Assembly: GCF_023006505.1 (NCBI RefSeq)
Contig: NZ_JALBGV010000049.1
Location: 1 to 44,413 of the forward strand
Length of the DNA stretch: 44,413 bases
Source of the DNA: Neorhizobium sp. SHOUNA12A
GTDB taxonomy: Bacteria > Pseudomonadota > Alphaproteobacteria > Rhizobiales > Rhizobiaceae
Reading direction: 5' to 3'
Shown: positions 24,813 through 34,208 of the stretch, piece after piece
How positions within the stretch are numbered: position 1 is the stretch's first letter
Layout of the letters: each line of letters begins with the position of its first letter
Notes under the pieces: generated by a model
Told to the model about the DNA's origin: nothing
The model's database searches: none
The model's input: only the letters and a program-made list of their open reading frames with translations
Position numbers and translations under genes: made by a program

Positions 24813-24846
24813 GCCCGGCCGGTCGATCCGTGCCGGGCTTTTTTTT
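24813..24846 (+). terminator. Intrinsic terminator after the DUF1127 gene
   Basis: A 7-pair stem GCCCGGC/GCCGGGC with a 12-base loop, followed by eight T. The T run overlaps the stop codon of the convergent DUF937-like gene. Confidence 0.85.
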
Positions 24847-25750
24847 ATTTGGAAGGCTTTGGAGCGGCAGGCGTCGCCGCCGGCTCGGCATTGGTGCCTG
24901 TGCCATTGCGCAGATAGGTGTCGAAGATCGCTTCCATGTTCTTCTGGTAGCTCTTCTGCACTTCAAGCCCGCTGTCGAACATGTTGTTCAGCACGTCGCG
25001 ATAGGGATTGGCCTCGGCCGCGGGTGCGTCCTTGGGCTTTTCCGGTGCAGGGGCCGCCGTGCTGCTCGGGCTCGCGAAGGCCCCGCCCATCATGTCCTGG
25101 AAAGCCTTGGCAAACGGATTGTCCGCGAACGGGTTGCCGCTCGAAGGCTGCGGCTGCTCCGGCTTGTCGAGCCCCCACATGGAACGCATCGCCTGGGCAA
25201 AGGGATTGTCGAAGGGATTGGCGGCAGGCTGCGGTTTCGCCTTCGGCTGCAGGCCCATGCTTTCCAGCCATTGCTGCTGCATCTGTCCCATCGGCGAGGC
25301 GGCGAACGCTTCGTTGGCGCCGGTCAGCTGCCCGCTCATCTGCTTGAACAGCCCTCCCATCAGTGTGTCGGCCATGGCCGGCATCATCTTCTTGAAGACT
25401 TCCTGGCCGATCCCTGTGAGCTGCTCGGCCTGGGCCGCGATCGCGCGGGAGACTTCCTTGGAGCCGAACAGCTTTTCGAGTACGGCATTGCCGTCCATCG
25501 TGCCCTGCGGCGTGAAGGCCTTGGTCAGGTCCTCGAAATATTTCGCATAGGCGCCGGACACCATGCTGCTCATCAGCGAGGTGAGGTCGTAAGGATTGGC
25601 GCTGGTGCGCTTGAACCCCGAGGAAAAGGCGGGCATCAGCGCCGCCATTGCCTGGGTAGCCTGTTCCTGAGCCAGGTTGAACTGCTTGGCGATCGCCTCC
25701 ATGCCTGCGCCGTCCTGAGCTCTGAGCATCATGTCGAACAGTGGCAGCAT
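24845..25750 (-). CDS. DUF937-like protein with NPF-rich linker
   Basis: A 301-residue protein. The N-terminal half (about 1-160) resembles DUF937 proteins of unknown function (MLPLFDMMLRAQDGAGMEAIAKQF). The second half is Pro/Ala-rich and contains two near-repeats, NPFDNPFAQAM and NPFADNPFAKAF, each with paired NPF motifs separated by a short linker. There is no signal peptide or membrane helix. I chose the ATG at 25750 because AAAGGA lies eight bases upstream; the longer frame from 25834 has no such site and runs to within six bases of the gshA stop. Confidence 0.7.
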   Translation of the reverse strand: MLPLFDMMLRAQDGAGMEAIAKQFNLAQEQATQAMAALMPAFSSGFKRTSANPYDLTSLMSSMVSGAYAKYFEDLTKAFTPQGTMDGNAVLEKLFGSKEVSRAIAAQAEQLTGIGQEVFKKMMPAMADTLMGGLFKQMSGQLTGANEAFAASPMGQMQQQWLESMGLQPKAKPQPAANPFDNPFAQAMRSMWGLDKPEQPQPSSGNPFADNPFAKAFQDMMGGAFASPSSTAAPAPEKPKDAPAAEANPYRDVLNNMFDSGLEVQKSYQKNMEAIFDTYLRNGTGTNAEPAATPAAPKPSK

Positions 25751-25839
25751 GGAGAGAATCCTTTCCGGTTCGGGTGATGCACCACTATATCCGGAAAGTG
25801 CTGAACGGAAACCGGTTTTTAGAACCGATCTCAATCTGG

Positions 25840-27213
25840 TCAGTATTGGTATTCCTCGAACACCGGCTCGACCGACCCGTTCCAGCGGCCGTGATAGAGA
25901 GACAGCATGTCGTCTGCCATGGTCGTCTTCTTGGCAAGCACTTCGTCAAGCGGTTGCAGGAAGATGCTTTCGTCCTGGCCTTCGCCGTTCAGCCGCGCCC
26001 GCGCCTTCAAACCCGCCTTGGAGATCGCCACCGCCTCGCGGGCGACGTCGAGCACCGACTTGCCCTTGATTTCAGCCTTCAGGCCCTTCGCCGGCACGGC
26101 ATCGCGCATGGCGACGACGTCCTCGACCGTCCAGTCGGCCGTCAGCGTCTCGGCATCGGCAAGGGCGGTGTCGTCATAAAGCAGACCGACCCAGAAGGCC
26201 GGCAGAGCACAGATCCGCCGCCACGGGCCGCCGTCGGCGCCGCGCATTTCGAGGAAACGCTTCAGGCGAACGTCGGGGAAGAGGGTGGAAAGGTGGTTGG
26301 TCCAGTCGCCCATCGTCGGCTCCCAGTCCTTGATCTCGCCTTTCAGCGCGCCATTCATGAACTGGCGGAAGGTGACATGCGTGCAGTCGTGATACTTGCC
26401 GTCGCGGACGACGAAATACATCGGCGCGTCGAGCGCCCATTCCACATAGTCGGCAAAACCGAAATCCTGCCTGAACACGAAGGGCAGCACGCCGGAGCGC
26501 TGGTTGTCGGTATCGCGCCAGATGTCGCCGCGCCAGGAGACCAGCCCGTTCGGCTTGCCTTCGGTGAACGGGGAGGACGCAAACAGCGCGGTGGCGATCG
26601 ACTGCAGCTTCATAGACACGCGCATCTTGGCGGCCATGTCCTCCTCCGAGGAGAAGTCGAGGTTCACCTGGATCGTGCAGGTGCGGTACATCATGTCGAG
26701 GCCTTTTGAGCCGACCTTCGGCATGTAGCGCGTCATGATGTCGTAGCGGGATTTCGGCATGCGCGGGGTTTCCGCGAGCGTCCATTTCGGGCTGCCGCCG
26801 ATGCCGAGAAAACGGATGCCCATCGGTTCGGCGATCTCGCGCAGAACCGCGAGATGCTGGTTGGATTCCCGACAGGTCTGGTGGATGCTCTCGACCGGTG
26901 CGCCGGAAAGCTCGAACTGGCCGCCGGGCTCGATGGAAATCGCGCCCATGCCGGATTGCTCGCCGAGCCCGATGATGTTCTCGCCGTCCATGATCGGCTC
27001 CCAGCCGAGCTTCTTTTCCATGCCTTTCAGCAGCGCGGAAATGCTGGCGTCGCCGAAATAGGGAACCGGACTGTTGTCCGCCCGGAAAAAGGCGAATTTT
27101 TCATGCTCCGTGCCGATGCGGAAATCTTGCTTCGGCCGAGCTCCCTTCGCCAGGTAGGCGGAAAGCTCGGACACCGAGGTCAGCGGTGTCTGGTCGGTCG
27201 TATCGCGGGCCAT
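25840..27213 (-). CDS. gshA: Glutamate-cysteine ligase, plant/alphaproteobacterial type
   Basis: A 457-residue enzyme joining glutamate to cysteine with ATP, the first step of glutathione synthesis. It belongs to the GCS2-like class found in plants and Rhizobiales, not the E. coli class. Visible hallmarks are GTEHEKFAF (34-42), ISIEPGGQFELSG and the MYRTCTIQVNLDF strand. It follows rsmE in the same direction with a 127-base gap, and pitA-rsmE-gshA probably form one cluster. Confidence 0.93.
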   Translation of the reverse strand: MARDTTDQTPLTSVSELSAYLAKGARPKQDFRIGTEHEKFAFFRADNSPVPYFGDASISALLKGMEKKLGWEPIMDGENIIGLGEQSGMGAISIEPGGQFELSGAPVESIHQTCRESNQHLAVLREIAEPMGIRFLGIGGSPKWTLAETPRMPKSRYDIMTRYMPKVGSKGLDMMYRTCTIQVNLDFSSEEDMAAKMRVSMKLQSIATALFASSPFTEGKPNGLVSWRGDIWRDTDNQRSGVLPFVFRQDFGFADYVEWALDAPMYFVVRDGKYHDCTHVTFRQFMNGALKGEIKDWEPTMGDWTNHLSTLFPDVRLKRFLEMRGADGGPWRRICALPAFWVGLLYDDTALADAETLTADWTVEDVVAMRDAVPAKGLKAEIKGKSVLDVAREAVAISKAGLKARARLNGEGQDESIFLQPLDEVLAKKTTMADDMLSLYHGRWNGSVEPVFEEYQY

Positions 27214-27340
27214 GAAAATTACCTTGCTCGGAATGCCTGATCTAGACGGATAGCCGGCTGATTGGACCGGATTGATGTGCGCTGCAAGTGAATTTCTTTC
27301 AAGATAGATTCAGAATTTCAAGGCCGTCATGTCAAGCGGG

Positions 27341-28078
27341 TCACCGCCAGTCGCCGACCGCTGCCTGGATGACCGCAAGCGCCGCGACCGCGGCCGTATC
27401 CGCCCTTAATATCCGGGGCCCGAGAGGTATCGCGGTGACGAAGGAAAGCGAACGCAGCCTTTCCCTTTCCTCGTCCGAAAATCCGCCTTCCGGACCGACC
27501 AGCAGCGCCAGCTTTGTCTCTTTGATTGCCGTAAGGATCGGCAGCGGGTTCTGGCCCTCGTCGCCTTCGTCGCAGAAGATGATGCGCCGATCGTGGCGCC
27601 AGCTGTCGAGCAGGTCGCCGAGCTTCTTTGGCGGCGCGACCTCCGGCACCGACAAAATGCCGCACTGCTCGGCGGCCTCCACCACATTCGCCTGAAGCCG
27701 GTCCATGCTGGTGATCTTGCCCTGCACATGCTGGGTCATCACCGGCTGGATGAACCCCGCGCCCATCTCGACCGCCTTCTGCACCAGATAATCGAGGCGA
27801 CCGACCTTCAGCGGCGCGAAGAGATAATGCAGGTCGGAGGCTGGCGGCTGCGGCCGGGTTTCCTCGATCGCTTCCAGCACGATCTTCTTGCGGGTCGGAT
27901 AGGTGATCCTCGCCTTCCATTCGCCGTCGCGGCCGTTGAAGAGCAGGATTGCCGAACCTTCCTCCATCCTCAGCACGTTGGCGAGATAGTTGAACTGCTC
28001 CGAGGACACCTCATGACGGGCACCGCCGCCGAGCGGCGCCTCGATGAACAGCCTCTGCATCCGGAAATTGGCGCGCAT
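27341..28078 (-). CDS. rsmE: 16S rRNA m3U1498 methyltransferase RsmE
   Basis: A 245-residue SPOUT-family enzyme that methylates N3 of U1498 in 16S rRNA. It shows the N-terminal PUA-like part (MQRLFIEAPLGGG onward) and the C-terminal trefoil-knot motifs LLVGPEGGFSDEE and LGPRILRADTA. GAGGTTT precedes the ATG; an in-frame ATG at 28060 is an alternative. It begins 14 bases after the pitA stop, so the two are co-transcribed. Confidence 0.95.
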   Translation of the reverse strand: MRANFRMQRLFIEAPLGGGARHEVSSEQFNYLANVLRMEEGSAILLFNGRDGEWKARITYPTRKKIVLEAIEETRPQPPASDLHYLFAPLKVGRLDYLVQKAVEMGAGFIQPVMTQHVQGKITSMDRLQANVVEAAEQCGILSVPEVAPPKKLGDLLDSWRHDRRIIFCDEGDEGQNPLPILTAIKETKLALLVGPEGGFSDEERERLRSLSFVTAIPLGPRILRADTAAVAALAVIQAAVGDWR

Positions 28079-28092
28079 GGAAACCTCGAAGC

Positions 28093-29598
28093 TTAGACGA
28101 ACAGCGCGAACATAGCGGTGGCGATCAGCGCCGCAAGGGCGGCCGCCGCTGGAAGCGTGATCGTCCAGGCGGCTATGATGCTGAGAAAATGCGAGCGCCG
28201 CACCAGGTAACGCCGTTTCAGCTCGTCGTCATTGCGCTCGAAAGGTTCGGTGGTATCGAGGTCCTTGCCGGCCCGCACCCGCATGTATTCGAAGCGGCGG
28301 CGGGAATGGCGGGTATACCATTCGCGGAAGAAGCCGACGCCGAACACCGCACCGACGGCAATATGGGTCGAGGAGACCGGCAGCCCGATCCAGGATGCGA
28401 CGATCACGGTCAGTGCCGTCGACAGCGAGACGCAATAGGCGCGCATCGGATTGAGCTTGGTGATTTCGGCGCCGACCAGCCGCACCAGCTTCGGGCCGTA
28501 AAGCAACAGGCCGAGCGAGATGCCGAGGCCGCCGATGATCAGTTCCCACAGCGGAATGTGCACCCCGGCCGAAATACCCCTTTGCGCCGCTGAAACGATT
28601 GCGGCAAGCGGACCGATGGCGTTCGAAACGTCGTTGGCACCGTGCGCGAACGAGAGCAGCGCCGCGGAAAGGATGAGCGGAATGCGAAAGAGCGTGCGAA
28701 GCGACTGGTTGCGGTTTTCGAGCCCTTCGGCCTGCCGGGCGATCACCGGGATCAGCAGGCGCCAGGCGCCGAGGCCCGTCAACAGGGCGATCAGCGTCGC
28801 GACCGGCGTTGAGACGTCCACCAGTTCTCCCAGCCCGAGCAGCGCCAGATAGCCTGCAAAGGCGCCGGTCATCACGCCGATCAGCACCGGCACCCATTTC
28901 TTCGCCGCAGCGATCTTGTCCTCGCGGTAGATGATGGTTTCCTTGACAAAGAACAGGAAGGCGGCGGCGATGACGGCGCCGAGAAGCGGGGAAAAGACCC
29001 AGCTTGCGGTGATGCCTGCGATCGTTCCCCAGTTCACTGCGGAAACTCCAGCGGCCGCGATCCCGGCCCCCATGACGCCGCCGACGATCGAATGGGTGGT
29101 GGAAATCGGCGCGCCGAGCCAGGTCGCGACGTTGATCAACACCGCGGCCGAGAGGAGTGCCGCCATCATCGCCCATATCAGCACGTCGGGGCTGGTGATC
29201 ATGCCGCCCTGCATGATGCCGTTGGCGATCGTGTTGGCGACGCCCCGGCCGGCGATCACGGCACCTGCCACTTCGAAGACGGCCGCAAGCCCGAGACCGA
29301 AGGTCATGGTCATGGCACGGGCGCCGACGGCCGCGCCGATATTGTTGGTGACGTCGTTGGCACCGATGTTCATCGCCATGTATGCAGCAAGCCCGGAAGC
29401 GGCGATGACGACGACGGCTCCGGGTTTGCCCGTCACGTAGGCGGCCGCAAAGATGGCGACGAGGATGATGAACAGCAGTGCCGTTCCCGGTGCGGCAAGC
29501 CCGCGCGACATCTGCCGGGCGGCTTCCTCCACGGAGGAGAATTTCTCCAAATCCTTGTCGAGCGTCGGCTTCGCCAGGCGCGGCCTTCTCTGGCCCAT
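28093..29598 (-). CDS. pitA: Low-affinity inorganic phosphate transporter, PiT family
   Basis: A 501-residue inner-membrane phosphate:proton symporter. The two inverted PiT repeats each carry the signature: GANDVTNNIGAAVG in the N-terminal half and GANDVSNAIGPLAA in the C-terminal half. About ten hydrophobic helices flank a hydrophilic central loop. In rhizobia this system is the constitutive low-affinity uptake route. It is first in the cluster with rsmE and gshA. Confidence 0.93.
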   Translation of the reverse strand: MGQRRPRLAKPTLDKDLEKFSSVEEAARQMSRGLAAPGTALLFIILVAIFAAAYVTGKPGAVVVIAASGLAAYMAMNIGANDVTNNIGAAVGARAMTMTFGLGLAAVFEVAGAVIAGRGVANTIANGIMQGGMITSPDVLIWAMMAALLSAAVLINVATWLGAPISTTHSIVGGVMGAGIAAAGVSAVNWGTIAGITASWVFSPLLGAVIAAAFLFFVKETIIYREDKIAAAKKWVPVLIGVMTGAFAGYLALLGLGELVDVSTPVATLIALLTGLGAWRLLIPVIARQAEGLENRNQSLRTLFRIPLILSAALLSFAHGANDVSNAIGPLAAIVSAAQRGISAGVHIPLWELIIGGLGISLGLLLYGPKLVRLVGAEITKLNPMRAYCVSLSTALTVIVASWIGLPVSSTHIAVGAVFGVGFFREWYTRHSRRRFEYMRVRAGKDLDTTEPFERNDDELKRRYLVRRSHFLSIIAAWTITLPAAAALAALIATAMFALFV

Positions 29599-29741
29599 AT
29601 CTCCATCCTTGGGTGAAAAGTGAGGCGCGAGAACGGAACTGCCTGCCGTCTCCGCCTCCCGGAAGAAATCAAGGCCTATCGCTTAATAGCGTGCGCAGGC
29701 GAAGGCAATATTGCGGAATCGTGAAGGGGCTTCGAAGCGCT

Positions 29742-30239
29742 CTAACTTGCAGCCTTGATTGCAAGCTGCGGAACGCGCGGCTGCATTCGTTCGGCAAACT
29801 GCAGGAAGAGAATCTTCAGTTCCGGCTCATTGACGCGCATCGCGGCCTCTTCACAGGAAACCCATTCCAGTGTTCGAGAGCCCTTTTCCGGATAGCTTTT
29901 CAGGCATTCGTCCACTTCGAGCGCGTGGACCTGCACCCGCACAGGGATCTTCAGGCCGTTATCGAGGGTCTTGCGGTAGTGATAGAAACCGAGCGGTTCC
30001 TTTTCCACCTTGCCCTTGACGCCAACCTCTTCGAACGCTTCGCGTTCGGCGACCTGGTGAGCCTTCTTGTCGGTCATCGGCCAGCCCTTGGGGACGACCC
30101 AGCGGCCGGTATCGCGGCTGGTCGCAACAAGAACCTCGAGTTGTCCCGGCTTCTTTTTTATCCGGTAGCAAAGCGCAGCATACTGCTGCCGCGGCGGCCG
30201 CTGCAGCATCAACCTGAGATTGCTCGTAACCCGATCCAT
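29742..30239 (-). CDS. NUDIX hydrolase, diphosphoinositol-polyphosphate-phosphohydrolase-like
   Basis: A 165-residue NUDIX protein of the group with the lead-in VPKGWPM. The box reads GWPMTDK...REAFEEVGV: the catalytic REUXEEXGU core is intact, but the first glutamate (GX5E) is replaced by Lys. Related Rhizobiales proteins carry the same PKGWPM signature and are DIPP-like, acting on diphosphoinositol phosphates or dinucleoside polyphosphates. The start is the ATG at 30239; an in-frame TTG at 30248 also exists. It is upstream of pitA on the same strand with a 143-base gap. Confidence 0.83.
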   Translation of the reverse strand: MDRVTSNLRLMLQRPPRQQYAALCYRIKKKPGQLEVLVATSRDTGRWVVPKGWPMTDKKAHQVAEREAFEEVGVKGKVEKEPLGFYHYRKTLDNGLKIPVRVQVHALEVDECLKSYPEKGSRTLEWVSCEEAAMRVNEPELKILFLQFAERMQPRVPQLAIKAAS

Positions 30240-30461
30240 CAAGCCCAATTTCTGTTTCGTCCTCCAGAGGATGATATTTTACTAATATAATGCTTGCGCG
30301 AGGATTAACGACCCCTGGCAGCTTTTTTGAGAAGAATCACGGTGGATAACAACCACGGACGCGATAACCATTGTGAGGCCACTTGGTTTCACGTCAATAG
30401 AAATTTGCACAGGTGTTCAATTGTAACTGTGCATGACGTCCGGCAATCCGCAGCAGCGGCC

Positions 30462-31235
30462 TCAAATTTTGGTCTGCATCATCCTGAGTTGTGCGATCCG
30501 GCTCCATTCGCCGGTACGTTCGGCCTCGTTGGTGACCTTGGAGATGAAGTCGATATGGTCTTCCGCAGCCTTTCGGGCATTGGCAGGATCGCCGTCCAAT
30601 ATCGCCTGTCCGATCGCCTCATGCTGCGTCATCACCGCATTATGGGCGCTGCCGACATTGAAGATGATGCGGCGGTTATAAAAGATCCCGTCGCTGAGCA
30701 ACCGGTAGCAGGCGCGCAGGGTATGCATGAGAATGATGTTATGCGCCGCATCGCCGATGGCATTGTGGAATTCGACGTCGGATGTCAGCTCGTCTTCGAA
30801 ACGCCCGTCCCGATGCGCACTGCGCATCGTCTCCAGGATGCGCTCGATGAGTTGCCTGTCGGTGTCCGTCGCACGTTCGGCGGCAAGTTCCGCCGTCATG
30901 CCTTCGAGCTGGCGACGATATTCCAGATAGTCGTGAACCGCCCGCTGATGCCGGCGGATCAGGGCGACCAGCGGCGGCGAGAAGATCTGGCCGACGATAT
31001 CGGCCACGTAAGTGCCGCCGCCATGCTGGCTGGTGAGCAGCCCGCGTGCCTCAAGCTCCTTCAGCGCCTCCCGCAGGATCGGCCGGGAAACGTCGAACCT
31101 CTGCGCCAGCTCGCGCTCGCCCGGCAGGCGGTCGCCGTCGCGCAGCACGCCGTTCAGGATCAGGCTCTCGATCTGCAGGATGACCTCGTCCGCAGTTCGA
31201 CCATGCGGCACCGGCGCGAAAAGCTCATGCGTCAA
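30462..31235 (-). CDS. GlcC-like GntR/FCD regulator of glycolate oxidation
   Basis: A 257-residue GntR-family regulator: winged helix at about residues 15-80 (LPGERELAQRFDVSRPILREALKELEARGLL), FCD domain at about 95-230 with metal-binding His candidates in EFHNAIGD, TQHEAIG and EDHIDF. Divergence from glcDEF and overall resemblance make it the likely glycolate-responsive regulator. No ATG is available. I chose TTG at 31235, nine bases after GGAG; TTG at 31250 lacks a ribosome site. Confidence 0.83.
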   Translation of the reverse strand: MTHELFAPVPHGRTADEVILQIESLILNGVLRDGDRLPGERELAQRFDVSRPILREALKELEARGLLTSQHGGGTYVADIVGQIFSPPLVALIRRHQRAVHDYLEYRRQLEGMTAELAAERATDTDRQLIERILETMRSAHRDGRFEDELTSDVEFHNAIGDAAHNIILMHTLRACYRLLSDGIFYNRRIIFNVGSAHNAVMTQHEAIGQAILDGDPANARKAAEDHIDFISKVTNEAERTGEWSRIAQLRMMQTKI

Positions 31236-31288
31236 CTTTGCCGTCTCCAATCGGGTGATGCCAGCCGGGCGTTCGGGCTTCTTGTATC

Positions 31289-31311
31289 ACTGGTAAAAAA
31301 AGTATACCAGT
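31289..31311 (+). promoter_or_regulatory. Candidate operator in the glcC-glcD intergenic region
   Basis: A perfect inverted repeat ACTGGTA-N9-TACCAGT lies just before the glcD ribosome site and contains the GTATACCA core often seen in FCD-regulator operators. The divergent GlcC-like protein is the obvious candidate to bind it. Confidence 0.5.
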
Positions 31312-31333
31312 TGAATGTCTTTAGGAGGAGCCG

Positions 31334-32773
31334 GTGGCCGATACGATCAGTTTTCTGAAGCCTCGCGAGGCGGTGCTGTCGCGCCGAGCGGCGATCATTG
31401 CCGACCTGACCGAGCTTTTGCCCCCCGAGTGCCTGGTCCATGAGGCACGCGAACTGGTGCCGTTCGAGACCGACGCCTTCGTCTCCTACCGCCGCCTGCC
31501 GCTTGCCGTCGCTCTACCGAAGACCACGGCGCAGGTGGCCGCGGTGATGAAATACTGTCATCGTTATGGCATTCCGGTCGTGCCGCGCGGGGCCGGCACC
31601 TCGCTTTCCGGCGGCGCCATCCCGCAGGAGGATGCGGTCGTGCTCGGCTTGTCCAAGATGTCGCGCATCCTGGAAGTCGACTACGCCAACCGCACCGCCA
31701 CCGTGCAGGCCGGCGTCACCAACCTCAACATTTCCGAAGCGGTCGGCATCGACGGGTTTTTCTATGCGCCGGACCCGAGCTCGCAGCTCGCCTGCACCAT
31801 TGGCGGCAATATCGGCATGAATTCCGGCGGCGCCCACTGTCTGAAATACGGCGTCACCACCAACAACCTGCTCGGCGTGAAGATGGTGCTGGTTGACGGC
31901 ACGGTGATCGAGCTTGGTGGCAAACATCTGGATGCGGCGGGTTACGACCTGCTCGGCCTCGTCTGCGGTTCGGAAGGCCAGCTCGGCATCGTCACCGAGG
32001 CGGTAGTGCGGCTGATCGCCAAGCCGGAAGGCGCCCGCCCGGTCCTGTTCGGCTTCGATACGTCCGAGCATGCAGGTGCCTGCGTTGCCGATATCATCGG
32101 CTCCGGCATCATTCCGGTCGCCATCGAATTCATGGACAAACCGGCGATCGAGATCTGCGAGGCGTTCGCCCATGCTGGTTATCCGCTCGACGTGGAAGCG
32201 CTGCTGATCGTCGAAGTCGAGGGTTCCGAGGCTGAAATGGAGGCGATGCTGAAGGCGATCGTCGAGATCGCCGGACGCCACGGCGTCAAGACGGTGCGCG
32301 AAAGCCAGTCGGCAACCGAGGCGGCGCTGATCTGGAAAGGCCGCAAATCCGCCTTCGGCGCCACCGGCCGCATCGCCGATTACATATGCATGGATGGCAC
32401 GGTGCCGCTCGGCAAGCTCTCCTATGTGCTTAACAAGACCTCCGAAATCGTCGATCGTTTCGGGCTCAGGGTCGCCAACGTTTTCCATGCCGGCGACGGC
32501 AACATGCATCCGCTGATCCTGTTCAATGCCAACGACCCCGAGGATGCGGCCAGGGCCGAAGAGGCCGGCAACGAGATCCTGAAGCTCTGCGTCGATGCCG
32601 GCGGTTGCCTGACCGGCGAACACGGCGTCGGCATCGAAAAACGCGACCTGATGCGCCACCAGTATTCGGAGGCTGACCTCAACCAGCAGATGGCGGTGCG
32701 CTACGCCTTCGACGAAGGCTGGATACTCAACCCGTCCAAGGTCTTTCCGCTGGATGGACGGCCGGCCGCATGA
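31334..32773 (+). CDS. glcD: Glycolate oxidase FAD-binding subunit GlcD
   Basis: A 479-residue catalytic subunit of glycolate dehydrogenase, oxidising glycolate to glyoxylate and passing electrons through FAD and GlcEF to quinone. The PCMH FAD-binding fold is at about 55-235 (VPRGAGTSLSGGAIP and IGGNIGMNSGGAHCLKYG). The C-terminal substrate region includes NVFHAGDGNMHPLI and GGCLTGEHGVGIEKR. It starts with GTG at 31334, close behind AGGAGG. Its stop overlaps the glcE start by four bases. Confidence 0.95.
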   Translation: MADTISFLKPREAVLSRRAAIIADLTELLPPECLVHEARELVPFETDAFVSYRRLPLAVALPKTTAQVAAVMKYCHRYGIPVVPRGAGTSLSGGAIPQEDAVVLGLSKMSRILEVDYANRTATVQAGVTNLNISEAVGIDGFFYAPDPSSQLACTIGGNIGMNSGGAHCLKYGVTTNNLLGVKMVLVDGTVIELGGKHLDAAGYDLLGLVCGSEGQLGIVTEAVVRLIAKPEGARPVLFGFDTSEHAGACVADIIGSGIIPVAIEFMDKPAIEICEAFAHAGYPLDVEALLIVEVEGSEAEMEAMLKAIVEIAGRHGVKTVRESQSATEAALIWKGRKSAFGATGRIADYICMDGTVPLGKLSYVLNKTSEIVDRFGLRVANVFHAGDGNMHPLILFNANDPEDAARAEEAGNEILKLCVDAGGCLTGEHGVGIEKRDLMRHQYSEADLNQQMAVRYAFDEGWILNPSKVFPLDGRPAA

Positions 32774-33966
32774 CGCTGATCCCGAATTCCGAGGCGGACG
32801 CCGCCTATATCATCCGCAATGCCGCCGGCGACGGCAAGAAGCTTGCGCTGTGCGGCGGCAATACCCGCGCCGGTTTCGGCAACTCCGTCGAGCCTGCCGA
32901 AATGATGAACTCGACCGGCCTTTCCGGCATCGTCGACTACGAGCCGGCGGAAATGGTGATGACGGTCAAGACAGGTACGCCGGTCGCCGAGATAGAGACG
33001 GCGCTTGCCGCCAACCGGCAGATGATGGCCTTCGAGCCGATGGATCATCGCGGCGTGATGGGCACGCTCGGCGAACCGACGATCGGCGGCGTGTTTGCGG
33101 CCAATGTCTCTGGCCCGCGCCGTTTCGTCTCCGGTGCTGCCCGCGACAGCCTGCTCGGCATCCGCTTCATCAATGGCCGGGGCGAGGCGATCCGCGCCGG
33201 CGGCCGGGTGATGAAGAACGTCACCGGCCTCGATCTCGTCAAACTGCTCGCCGGCTCGCACGGCACGCTCGGTTTTCTGACCGAGGTGACTTTTCGGGTG
33301 TTGCCGGTGCCGCAGACGTTGGAGACCATCGTCATCTCCGGCCTCGACGACGCGGCCGCCGCAAAGGCGATGGCGGCGGCGATGGCGCTGCCGGTCGAAG
33401 TATCGGGCGCCGCCCACCTGCCTCAGACCGTCCGGTTCCGTTTCCTCGGCGGTGGATTGCCGGAAGGCGAAGCGACTGTCCTGCGGCTTGAAGGCCTTGG
33501 CGCGTCGGTTTCCGTGCGTGCCGAAAAACTCGCTGCCGTCATGGAGGCCTTCGGTCCGGTCTCGCGGCTCGGCCTGGAGCAGAGCCAAACGCTCTGGCGC
33601 CAGATCCGCGATGTCTATCCCTATTCGGATGGAACCCTGAAACCCGTCTGGCACGTCTCGATCGCCCCATCTGCGGGCCACCAGCTCGTCGCCGCCCTCC
33701 GGCTAGAAACCGGCGTCGATGCCTTTTACGACTGGCAGGGCGGGTTGGTCTGGATGCGCATGGAAGCCGATCCGGAAGCCGAACTGGTGCGCCGCTATAT
33801 CCGTGCTCTCGGCGGCGGGCATGCGACGCTGCTGCGGGCGTCGGATGCGGCGCGCGCGGGGACGCAGGCTTTTGAGCCACAGCCGGACGCAGTGGCGGCA
33901 CTTTCTGCCCGCGTCAAACAGAAACTCGACCCGGCGGGCATTTTTTGCCCGGGGAAGATGGGGTGA
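32770..33966 (+). CDS. glcE: Glycolate oxidase FAD-binding subunit GlcE
   Basis: A 398-residue second flavin-type subunit. It carries the PCMH pattern (LCGGNTRAGFGN, MVMTVKTGTPVAEIE, LGEPTIGGVFAANVSGPRR) and the GRVMKNVTGLDLVKLLAGSHGTLGF stretch typical of GlcE. It overlaps glcD by ATGA and is translationally coupled. A RIME-like palindromic repeat separates it from glcF. Confidence 0.93.
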   Translation: MTLIPNSEADAAYIIRNAAGDGKKLALCGGNTRAGFGNSVEPAEMMNSTGLSGIVDYEPAEMVMTVKTGTPVAEIETALAANRQMMAFEPMDHRGVMGTLGEPTIGGVFAANVSGPRRFVSGAARDSLLGIRFINGRGEAIRAGGRVMKNVTGLDLVKLLAGSHGTLGFLTEVTFRVLPVPQTLETIVISGLDDAAAAKAMAAAMALPVEVSGAAHLPQTVRFRFLGGGLPEGEATVLRLEGLGASVSVRAEKLAAVMEAFGPVSRLGLEQSQTLWRQIRDVYPYSDGTLKPVWHVSIAPSAGHQLVAALRLETGVDAFYDWQGGLVWMRMEADPEAELVRRYIRALGGGHATLLRASDAARAGTQAFEPQPDAVAALSARVKQKLDPAGIFCPGKMG

Positions 33967-33994
33967 TGAATATGTCTTCGGTCGTGCCCAGGCG

Positions 33995-34148
33995 CCCCCC
34001 TCTGGCCTGCCGGCCATCTCCCCCACAGGTGGGGAGATCGGCTGGGCGCGCCGATACCGCCTCCATCACCGCTGTCGAAATTGGCGAGACATTGCCGCGA
34101 TTCGATCTCCCCCCTTGTGGGGGAGATGTCCGGCAGGACAGAGGGGGG
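33995..34148. repeat. RIME-like palindromic intergenic repeat, copy 1 (glcE-glcF)
   Basis: Two 45-base arms, 33995-34039 and 34104-34148, are inverted copies of each other with few mismatches. Each has its own internal hairpin (CTGCCGG-type inner arm and the ATCTCCCCC/GGGGAGAT stem). About 64 bases lie between. The same arms recur at 43371-43544. The element fills most of the 242-base gap inside the glc operon. It resembles the RIME1 family of rhizobial intergenic elements. Confidence 0.85.
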
Positions 34149-34208
34149 TGTGCTTCAGGACGCAGTGCCACCGATCGACACGCAGCTTCCGCGAGGGATA
34201 TCCATTAA

